From Ilyonectria destructans (Eukaryota > Ascomycota > Sordariomycetes > Hypocreales > Nectriaceae), in the NCBI GenBank assembly GCA_020740775.1, contig JAHEWK010000012.1, positions 1,736,001 through 1,800,000 on the forward strand: a stretch of DNA of 64,000 bases, written 5' to 3'. Positions 55,490-64,000 of the stretch are shown in pieces; positions within the stretch are counted from its first letter, which is position 1, and the number at the start of each line of letters is the position of its first letter. The position numbers and the translations under genes were made by a program. The notes under the pieces were generated by a model. It searched no databases. It saw nothing but the letters and a program-made list of their open reading frames with translations, and was not told where the DNA came from.

Positions 55490-56402
55490 ACTCTGAATTG
55501 CATTCCTATACTCCACTTAATCATTGTTGAAATCACTATTCTGACTATTGTTTTAAATTCTGTATCACATTCTTGCACGAGTGTGATGAGGAACTTGGTC
55601 TATTGATTGTGAACCTAATTACAGTCTTTTGCCTCTTCTAAACCTCCTCCGCAATATCTCTCTATAATTCGGTTCCCTTAGGTTCTTGTGGTTATTAATT
55701 CTTTAGCTGTAAGTTGACCAACACTATATTATATATCAGCTGTATAATCCATACTGTATAGCCAGAGCTGCGCAAGCTATTTAAGAATACCTTTTCGGCT
55801 GGAGAAATTATCTTACTTTTATAGTTCTAAACTATCGTCTTAAGATAGCCTATCTTAGCAGTAATCCAGAGTCTTAGATCTATATCTAGGCCGGCTAGCT
55901 CTTGAATTGTATAGCAGCTAAATATAAGTAACTGCACTAGATATAGTTTGTTGGGTCGATTGATTTATATTCTTCTAATATCTTTAAGTCTGGACTTTTT
56001 AGCTGCAATTTGCAGCTTTAAAATAAGAGTTAGGTTACTTTAGATTAAGTAGTGCAGATCGAAATAGAAGCTATAAGTATAGCTACAATTAGGAGATACT
56101 ATATCGGTCTGGAGGGTAAGACGAAAAGCAGATATCTTCAGTTAGTTGAGGTTAGTTAAGTGGTTGGTTGAGGTGTGTGTAAGGATGGAAAGATAACTGG
56201 AGTGGAAGAGGGCTTATAGAGCTTTTATATCTATTATGATTTTGCCTTTTCCAAGATCTAGCTTTTTCAGTAGATCTAGCTTTTTCAAGATGCAGCTATT
56301 CCTACAGCTTATTAAGGTATTAGGAAAGGTAATCAGTTAGACTAGAAACCTTAGTCTATTTAAGTAACTATTAATCTTTAAATAGACTGGGTATATAGTC
56401 TG
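55490..56402. mobile_element. AT-rich decayed repeat DNA, probably RIP-mutated
   Basis: A ~0.9-kb block dense in TA, TTA and stop codons, without any open frame on either strand, lying between the two halves of the ankyrin gene and ending at the dispersed repeat copy. Composition is unlike the flanking exons. Confidence 0.5.
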
Positions 56403-56499
56403 TATTATTGATACTATTATTGGTGTTTTTTTTTTACTGTTGAGCTTCTAGTCCCCCCTCTGGGTATGTGTGTACTAGGGCACCCTAACCTCTTGATAC
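56403..56499 (-). repeat. Dispersed repeat, inverted partner of 29931..30030
   Basis: Reverse complement of the 29.9-kb copy. This copy has more C-to-T-type changes (AATAATAG where the other has AACAATAG), consistent with RIP. Confidence 0.65.
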
Positions 56500-57305
56500 T
56501 CCACTTAATCCTGAGCTCATCGCCTGAACACTTTGTAAAGGAGCCCGAAAGGGAGACTGCCGTCCATAGTGACCAAGACGGCAGACATGCCCCAATGCAC
56601 AGGGTAGTGCACGCCTCATTCTTTTCCATGTGCGCCTCGTCGACGATTGAGGCAAAGACACCATAAGTTCTCCAGAACGAGTCCGCGCCAATTAAAGAAG
56701 ACCTTGACCGTTGGGTGGAAGGTTTTAAGTGAGAGCGATCTTGGACGGTCAACTGGGTGGGATTGCTGTGCCGACGACAATCGAGGTCTCGGTAAATTTG
56801 ACTTGTAGTGCACCTAGCATTTGAGGTTGGTCAATGAAGCTGCGCTTGCTGATTTCGCGGCGACTCACAGATGTATGCTGCTTTCTATGCGCTGTAGATT
56901 CTCTTCGGAGGGCTTGAGCCATTTTGTGCACCTCGAAACTGCTTTCTGGTTGAAAATTTGATACTGAAGCCTTTTTCTAAGCCGCGGGCTGGAGGATCCA
57001 TGAAGCCCGGCGTCATACCCCTTGACATGGCTCGAGATAGCCTCAACATCCTTTCGTACCTCCAAGAGGCAAGTTCTAAAGCTGTCACAAATAGCAGGCG
57101 ACAGGCATGGGGCATTCAAAGGCTCGACCAGCGCAATGCCAAGAATCTCCAGCTTCGTGTTCATTGACTGAAGCATAAGCTTCAACCTGCGAACGTCCTC
57201 CAGGACATCTCGCACGCTATCAATAAAGCGGACAATACCGATGGTGGTCACCTGGATTACTTGCACTAGCTGAGCGACTGGGGCAACAGCGCCTACTACT
57301 GCCAT

Positions 57306-58406
57306 TGCCTCCCTGGTTCGCTTGTTACCCGAGGTCGTGGTGATGGTTGAAGACTGACTTGATTAGAAACTAATGCAGCGCTCTGAGAGAACGTCATCGC
57401 CGGCGGTCTGTGTCTTGATCGAAAGTGGTTTGGATCCGCATCCATGGGCACGGTCGGCAGTATTGACCTAGTTAATACCTCTTGGAGCTGCGCCAGCTTC
57501 GTACGACGACGCGCTGCGCGAGAGCCTTTCGAATAGCTGCAGCTGCAGCTGACTAAATCATCTTCAACAGGGCGCAGCGCTGACTGGGATGGCTGGGCAT
57601 ATTTTGCCCTGCGAAATGATACTCTGGTGATCCAGACCTGTGGTTTTACCGAGCTGTTGGTCTTGAGTGACATCACAGTACAAAAGAATCCCAGGAATCA
57701 TGATAGCGTGCCATGTCACGATTTGCACCTACTTCGGGGGGTTTTGGCAGATACATTTTAACCCTCAGTTACCTGCCAAACTGACGTGGCTTTCTTTGAT
57801 TTGCTGTTTCTCTTGTTAACTAAATGCTGATGGATCTTAACATAATGCCCAACGTCGTACCGAACTGTCGCATCTTGACCTACGATTGGAACGCCAATAT
57901 CGACAAAGGCGCCGCAACTCAAGGCCTCCTCGGCCATACGAACAAACCCCTCAACAAACTGCGCATCCAGAGGTCAACGGCAAGTTATTCGAACACTCTA
58001 GTTTACCAAGCGAACCAATCACACTTATTATTAAACGAACCATAAACCCGCAGCGACCAGCTCAGAGGGGCCTGACAGTCACATAATAAAACGATTAATA
58101 ACAATTGCTCATTAAAATACAGAAGCAGTCCCCGAGGCAGGGAATTTTGTACTAAGTAGCTGCTTACTAAGTCTAGACCTATAACTAACTGTGTAAACTT
58201 AGACCTGCTAACCTATTAGGTCCTGTATGCGAACCACCTCAAGGCAATAGACGCCTGATTTCCTTATTGCCTAAAAAGCCCTACAAACTTTTCTTCCTAA
58301 CCCCGCATTCCTTGAACCTAACAGTCACAAATTCCGGCATTTATTGCTCAATTTCACAGCCTTGGCACTGAAAGCTTCTTAAAACAAAGAACCGACCAAC
58401 ATCAAC
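57306..58406. other. Intergenic region between divergent STAND and HET genes
   Basis: About 1.1 kb. The minus-strand frame 57296..57676 overlaps the STAND start but is not protein-like. Holds both promoters. Confidence 0.4.
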
Positions 58407-61073
58407 ATGTCTTCTGACGATAGTAGTAGCGATGACAGCGCTGGTAGTGGCGATGACAGCGTTGGTAGTGGCGATGACAGCGTTGGTAGTGGCGATGACA
58501 GCGCTGGTAGTGGCGATGACAGCGCTGGTAGTGATGGGGACATGTCTAGCGACTCGGGCTCAGTCTTTGCATCTGATGACGGCGACTATGGTGGTTCAGC
58601 TGGGGAAGAGGACGCTCAGTTCAACGATATTGATGTTTTGCTCCCCGATGATTCTGAAGTGGGTGAAGTTGGCACCTACGTTCGGCTTGACGGAGCAGAA
58701 AATGATGATAATCGTAGGTGCTCCCAATTGCAGTCCGGGTTCTATTGAAAGAGCTAATCCAACTTCAGGGCAGTTTTATGGCGATGATAATCAGAGCAGC
58801 AACAGTTCAGAAAGACTCGTTATAGCTAAGAAACAAAGCCGTGAAACCAGTAAGTTGAATACGGCCTTTGTCACACTCCCATTGAAGCATCGAAGCATCG
58901 AAGCTTAACTGATCTTGCCACAGAGAGAGATCGAATTATGGCTCCTCATGGCCCTTTTGGTAGTGGCCAGTGCGACGATTCTCAGTTACCCTCGTCGTTC
59001 ATCAATGCAACGGTTTCAGAAGAGCTCCCACGGACGAGTCAAGACCCCAATACCACGACTGAACAAAGACGATCCAGATCACTAGTACCATCCGACGAAG
59101 ATACTGCGCAGCGAATTGGGGCCCTAGAGCTACGGGTCAAAAGGGATCTGTCACACCCACAAGAAGCATATTTGAGAAACCGAACTTACGGAACCATGCC
59201 ATCTCATGGCACCCTACCATCGGTCGATGAGGAGCAATTGTGTTGGGGCTTTTTTGATTTCTTTCTTCCAGCAGTACTAGCTCCTGGCCCCAGGTATACG
59301 GCCCTACCGGGGCCTTCTTCTTTACGTGTCATTGCTATACATCCGGGGCGAGACGATGATGTTCTCACTGGCACGTTGGACGTACTAGATCTTGATGATC
59401 CCGGCGCTCACTATGAGGCTATCTCTTACCGATGGGGTTGCCCCAATGGCCAACTACAGCCTATGATTCTCTCAGGGCGAAGGGTATATATCAACAGCAC
59501 TCTAAGCGCTATTCTACTGAGCCTTCGACTTCGGACCCGGGTCAGGATTCTATGGGTTGACGCACTTTGCATCAACCAAGCTGACCACATGGAGCGGCGA
59601 CAGCAGGTCGGCATGATGCAGAGAATCTACTCACGGGCGTCGAGGGTCATCATCCATCTTCGAGGTTACAACAATCACGTACGAGAGTGCTTTTCGGCTG
59701 TCAAAGATCTCGCTTCTGCCTGGATAACATTTCAGAAGGGAAGAAATGGCCATGACGGAGGCCATGTGTCCTCAAGTAACATTTACGACAATGTTATGGA
59801 CAAAGTTAAGATGGGCAGGATCGCTGAGATATTTAGGAATTGCTACTGGACACGTCTATGGGTGGTCCAGGAAGTTGTTTCGGCCTGTGCCGCCGTCGTT
59901 CATTGGAATGGTGAGGTGATATCTTGGACCTTGGTCGGGCTTGCCACCGCCCTGATCAGGAACAGCGAGAGCTTGTGGAAAGATTTCACCTCCGCCAAGA
60001 TGTCTCAGAGGTCTAGAGCCGGGCTCATGAACGCTTATCTCATGTATCGGTTGCCCTCCCCTCGATTCCGGAGCAACTCGTTGTCATTCCTGGACCTACT
60101 TCGCCTAACGAGGAGCTTTCAAGTCACGGAACCCTTGGACCGCATATATGCCACACTCGGCCTCCCAAGCCGGCAAACTGGGCATGAACGGACGTTCATC
60201 TCTCCTGACTACCGCCTGTTGCAACAGGGGCTATACACCCGAGTATTCTACTGGGTGGTAACCACCCACGAGACTCCTTTGGAAATACTGTCAGCCGTCC
60301 GTCATACAGCGCAGTCGATTCCCAGCTTCCCAACGTGGATACCGCAATGGCACGTTGACCCCATCCGAAGTATAGGATCTTCTCACCAGCAGGGTATGAA
60401 GTTTGATGCTTCAAAAGGGTGGTCCTCCAAGCCCCTACTACAAGTCTCCTGGAAGTTAAACGAGCGGAACTTGACACTGGAAGGCTTCGTTATCGGAACT
60501 ATCACATCGTCGCAAGAGATTCTTCCCCCTTCGCTTCCTCGATCCGGTAGAAAGCGCGCTCGGTGTATGATTGAGCACAAAAAAGACTTGATAGCATGGA
60601 TCACCCAACAGTTTCCAGCAAGCGAGCACGTCCAATCAAGAATGAGCCTAACATTGACTGCTGGTCAGGATTGGTACGGCACCATCGTCCAGGGACAAGC
60701 CGCCCTCGAGCGGCACCGGTCCTGCTTTAGAAACTGGAAGCTTCAACACCTTTCAGGCCCAGAATTAGATATAGGATCTAGAGAAGATGCTAAGAAATAC
60801 GGACGAGGGGTGGGGACCGTGTGTCGTGGGCGAAAGCTATTCGCCGCTGCGGGCTGCCAGATGGGCCTAGGGCCTGAGACCCTTATGCCTGGGGATACGG
60901 TGTGTGTGCTCCTTGGGGGGCCAGTTCCATACATACTACGGTCATTGGGTGGCAACATGTATCAGTTTGTAGGGGAGTGCTATGTTCCTGACTACATGTT
61001 TGGGGAGGCGATTGTGCAGTGGACGACACCAACCTCAACGTCCTTGAACCCATGCAAGTTTATCTTAAAATAG
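58407..61073 (+). CDS. HET-domain protein with acidic repeat N-terminus
   Basis: Exons 58407..58713, 58769..58849, 58924..61073; introns 55 and 74 bp; phases close, 845 aa. The first exon encodes an acidic Ser/Gly/Asp tract made by a 21-bp minisatellite, then an acidic linker; exon 3 begins RDRIMAPHGPFG, so the large exon alone (ATG 58938, 711 aa) is an alternative start. The HET domain lies at ~residues 290-430: HYEAISYRWG, ILWVDALCINQADHMERRQQ, MMQRIYSRASRVIIHL, and then RLWVVQEVV. HET proteins act in heterokaryon incompatibility, killing fused cells of unlike type; known partners are STAND/NLR proteins, and a STAND-like remnant lies just upstream in divergent orientation. The C-terminal ~350 residues carry no recognised domain. 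Confidence 0.88.
58431..58535 (+). repeat. 21-bp minisatellite in the HET gene, five units
   Basis: Five units of GATGACAGCGYTGGTAGTGG plus C, the last ending GAT. In frame, each unit adds seven residues (DDSAGSG or DDSVGSG), so copy-number change keeps the frame. Confidence 0.9.
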
Positions 61074-62411
61074 GAAGAATTTATCAACTTTTGAAAGAAT
61101 ATTTGAAGCCCTTAACTATTATGGCTCTTTAGAGGGTTGTAAAGGGTTAGCTCTCTAGCTATAAAAGAGGTGAATAGGCTCTTGAATTAGCCTATTTTAG
61201 CTAGCTAGGAAACTACTATTAACCCCGTCAACCTAGCTCGATTATCTTAACTAGTGCTGGAGGATAATAAATAGAAGATACTGTCCTGGTATCCCGAGAC
61301 GAAACTCAAGCGAGATCTTAGTCGGCGTGCGTGGCCGCTTTTAGGGCCGCCTCAGTCCCCGGCTCAATCTTGGCTTAGCAGTGCATCAGCCCAGCTTAGC
61401 GGTACCTCAGCCCGTACAGCCCTTATTAGCTTTCTACTTACCCTTTCCACCTTAAGCAGCCCTCTCCCCGCTCTTAACCCTACTTCTAGGCCCTTAACTT
61501 TCGGATCTTTATTAGCCTGTTTGCCTACTTTGTACTCTTACGACTTTAATTAGGAGGCCGCCTTGATCCTCGCTTTAGGACCGGAATCCCGAATCTAGGC
61601 CCCTTGGGATAAGTCCCAGGATCAGGCTATAATTGTTGAATTAGAGGCATGTTGGAACACCTGGGCTCTAAGGAGTCATATAAAGGACCCAGGGTTCTCG
61701 GATGGAGTCAACTTGACGACCGAAATTGGAAGGTGGCCAGAAAAGGCAATAATCTCACGCACATATTCAAAGTCATCCATCAATTGGTCATACGAACTAT
61801 TTAGCAAACCAAAACATGGGCTGCCCCGGCTGGCCCATCTTTTCCCCGCGAATCACGGCCCTGGATATATCGTCACCTGCATGGTAGGATCCATCAGATA
61901 AAACAGAAATGCCTCACCACACTCGTTTTCATGCGCGGTTAATACAATTTGGAGGACAAGCCATGTTGCAATTGGCTCGAAAAGGGCGAGCAGAGCCGAA
62001 ATTAAGCTGGCGACGACTGGGGCCATAAGCGGTCATACCAAGGAATCGAATCCCAATAGTGGAGTTTCCGGAGTCTTGTCGGACTAGCAAGGTATATCCA
62101 CGGAACGGTCCGCGTCCAAGATCCGCGTTACTGCTGTGGAGCACCTTTTGGACTTCTCCAGGTTGACATGTGCTAAGCTATTTGCAGGTAGTTTTTCTTT
62201 GCCAAGTTGGCACATGCTAACGAGATTGGTCGCTTGGCTAGGCAGTATCCCCATGGTCCATAAATGTCTGACTGCCCAGCCCTGTCGAGGCTGCCTAGTA
62301 CGTAAAAGCATCGATGTGAGACTGAGAGGTATAATAAGCTTCTCATCGTCCTTTAACAAGCCTAATTTCTGGCAGGCTCAGCTTTCATTCCTCTTCGTAG
62401 TCCTCGCCACC
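61074..62411. other. Intergenic region, partly AT-rich
   Basis: About 1.3 kb with the dispersed repeat copy at 61288..61380 and otherwise no supported gene. Confidence 0.45.
61288..61380 (+). repeat. Dispersed repeat, copy 2
   Basis: Direct copy of 48754..48846. It is followed by CTTAGC/CTCAGC-rich text similar to the reverse complement of the CTRAGC arrays at 28.7 and 33.6 kb. Confidence 0.6.
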
Positions 62412-64000
62412 ATGAGGTCTCAACGCAGCATTCTCGGTTCGTTGCTGTTGGGCGTGACCACGACATTGGCCTCGCCCGCCAGCTCCCTGTTGTCTTTTGT
62501 CGAGTCTAGGGCCTCTTCTCTGGACTGGGCGCCTTGCGACTTGGATCCCCCCGAGAACGCCATGAGAGAGCAAGGCTATTGTGCCACACTCGAGGTTCCT
62601 CTAGACTATACTGACCCGGACTCTGACGGGACGATCCATCTCCAGCTACTCCGATTCAACGCCACCAAGGAGCCCTTCAAGGGCAGCGTCCTGTGGAACC
62701 CGGGCGGCCCTGGCATCTCTGGCATTGAGACGTTTGCCTATCTCGGCGCAGACTTTCGCGAGTAGGTGAAGCCCTGGATGTGAAATATGTCCCTTTGCTA
62801 ATTTTGCCAAGTATTATTGGTGGTCACCACCATGCCATTTCTTTCGATCCTCGGTAAGTCAAACAGTCATAATCTCCCACCTCCCCCCGGAAACTGGCAG
62901 TGAAACTAACACTGAATAGTGGCACAGGTAGAACAATTCCGTTTTCGTGCACAAAGACGGCCAGCAAGTCTCAGAAGACCCGCCGAAGCCAGGTGCCTCT
63001 AGCCCAGGCGGATCTGTGGTCCTACGTAAAGAACGAGAAGTGGGAGGCCATGACAACTCTGGCCGAGACGTGCTACGACACTGAGCAAGAGAATGGCCGC
63101 TTCATCGGCACAGCCTTCACGGCCCGCGACATGATCAAAATTGTCGACGCCCTCGGTGAAGATGGCAAGCTGAGGTACTGGGGCATCTCGTACGGCACAA
63201 TCCTGGGACAAGTCGTCGCCTCAATGTTCCCTGATCGAATTGACCGCCTTCTTCTCGACTCCAACTCACTAGCCGACGATTATCTTACATCTACCGGTAC
63301 CGGGGGCCCTAAGGATGCCGAAAAGGCTTTGAATTATTTCTTTGACGAATGCGTCCAGGTCGGACCCGAGACCTGCCGGCTTGCCAATTACTCTGGGGCT
63401 GATACAACCGCCCAAGACCTTAGCACCGCCGTCGAGGAACTCTTCCAAAAGCTGGTCGACACTCCCGAACTTCCAGCTGATTCTGGACTATCGGAGGCTG
63501 ATTACCCATATGGGGGCAACTCTATCCTCCAGGCGCTAAAGTACTCCCTTCTGAACCTACTCTCTAGCCCCCTGTCGTACTCGACCATCGTGGAGTTGCT
63601 CTCCTATGCGCTCGAAGGCAGCTATAAGAAGGCTCTGAGCCTGTCCGCAACGGACGAGTCCGAGTGGAATCTTGGCACTCAGTCGTTCGCCGGAATTGCG
63701 TGTTCTGATACGTCATTCCGTGTTGAGTCTGCCGATGATCTGTATGCCATGTATCAATCGCACCTAGCCGAGAGCACTTTTGGGGACGCCTTGGCTGCCG
63801 ACTACATGAATTGCGGCGCCTGGAAATTCGACGCTGCCGAGGAAATCAACACGAACGAGCTTCGCAACGTCAAGACGAGCTACCCTGTCCTTGTTATTAA
63901 CGGAGCCTATGACCCATTTACGCCGCTGAGCATGGCGTGGCAGGTGGCCTCTCGGTTCAGAGACAGCCGAATGATCGTGCACGAAGGCATTGGTGTAAGT
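62412..64000 (+). CDS. Secreted S33 alpha/beta-hydrolase (tripeptidyl aminopeptidase-like), 5' part
   Basis: Exons 62412..62761, 62812..62853, 62920..63994, with a GTAAGT donor at 63995 so the gene continues past the window. ATG 62412 has a good context (GCCACCATG) and starts a signal peptide (MRSQRSILGSLLLGVTTTLA). The oxyanion-hole HG-type turn is LWNPGGPGISG, followed by IIGGHHHAISFDPRGTGRT across two introns. The nucleophile elbow is WGISYGTILG (Ser) and the acid is in VINGAYDPFTPL (Asp); the catalytic His must lie in the missing part. The TAP-like C-terminal domain follows, with paired cysteines. It probably releases peptides or cleaves esters outside the cell. ~490 residues are visible here. 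Confidence 0.9.

Larger units (their letters stand above)
54431..57305 (-). pseudogene. STAND-type ankyrin-repeat protein, split by decayed repeat DNA
   Basis: Two minus-strand halves in the right order. The 5' half starts at ATG 57305 (MAVVGAVAPVAQLVQVIQVT), reads through a helical N-terminal domain like that heading fungal STAND/NACHT proteins (LEDVRRLKLMLQSMNTKLE), and after a spliceable intron (~56819..56872) continues to DELRIKWS near 56500, where the dispersed repeat begins. The 3' half has ankyrin repeats: EHFKAVEYLLQRGADPN at ~55250-55320, spliced to 54431..~55180, with DGGTALHMAARMC, LGWTPFHYAVVA and VALLRRGADPS. A third ankyrin-like piece near 55430-55480 (ACEQGDV then LIQQVLDDGRG) needs a frame change. 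About 1 kb of AT-rich DNA separates the halves. I infer one gene broken by a transposon; two separate genes are possible. Confidence 0.6.

Noticed and set aside
58432..58908. 158-codon frame with repeated MTALVVA text
   Set aside because: It is the alternative frame of the minisatellite; only its downstream part is used, as exon 2 of the HET gene.

Overview
The window is nuclear DNA of a filamentous ascomycete (Pezizomycotina, most likely a sordariomycete). The evidence is intron-rich genes whose introns are 46-88 bp with GT-AG borders and phases that close exactly, together with fungus-restricted families: PTH11-like rhodopsin-fold receptor, PDR-type ABC transporter, HET domain, KP4-like secreted protein, Zn2Cys6 regulator and Fta2-like protein. 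AT-rich, transposon-scarred spacers resemble RIP-mutated DNA. The species cannot be named from sequence alone. I rebuilt splice structures by hand from reading frames, GT/AG borders and phase; none has transcript support.

Layout. 1-5.4 kb: the 3' end of an Fta2/kinase-like gene, a decayed CorA-like membrane protein gene, and an intact five-exon PTH11-like receptor. 5.4-8.6 kb: a large four-exon protein with an EAK (PD-(D/E)XK-nuclease-like) motif. 9.2-24.7 kb: an FAD monooxygenase fused to a multi-pass membrane domain, a full-length PDR ABC exporter, an MFS carrier divergent from a nitrilase, and a C2H2-type nuclear protein; this could be a small metabolite/detoxification locus, although no PKS, NRPS or terpene synthase is visible. 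26.5-34 kb: a repeat-rich island with a tyrosinase pseudogene, a 1,066-bp rearranged retroelement with long inverted termini and a 5-bp target duplication, a KP4-like secreted protein, a tandem 191-bp duplication, and a broken small cysteine-rich secreted protein gene.

34-48.3 kb is a metabolic stretch: secreted flavin amine oxidase, NCS1 nucleobase-type permease divergent from a 2-oxoglutarate/Fe(II) dioxygenase, a Zn2Cys6 regulator, a secreted M28 aminopeptidase and a monocarboxylate-type MFS carrier. The permease, dioxygenase and regulator plausibly form a small uptake-and-catabolism unit (inference). 49.3-64 kb: a second EAK-motif protein, paralogous to the one at 5.4-8.6 kb with the same exon phases, followed by a kinase-like gene on the same strand; then a STAND/ankyrin gene split by an AT-rich decayed repeat, a HET-domain gene with an acidic minisatellite-encoded N-terminus, and the 5' part of a secreted S33 alpha/beta-hydrolase running off the end.

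The most interesting signals are the paralogous nuclease-like pair (one copy carrying a SUMO-interacting-like motif and basic NLS-like clusters, the other next to a kinase-like gene), the inverted-terminus retroelement derivative, and three genes caught in decay (tyrosinase, secreted Cys-rich protein, STAND/ankyrin).
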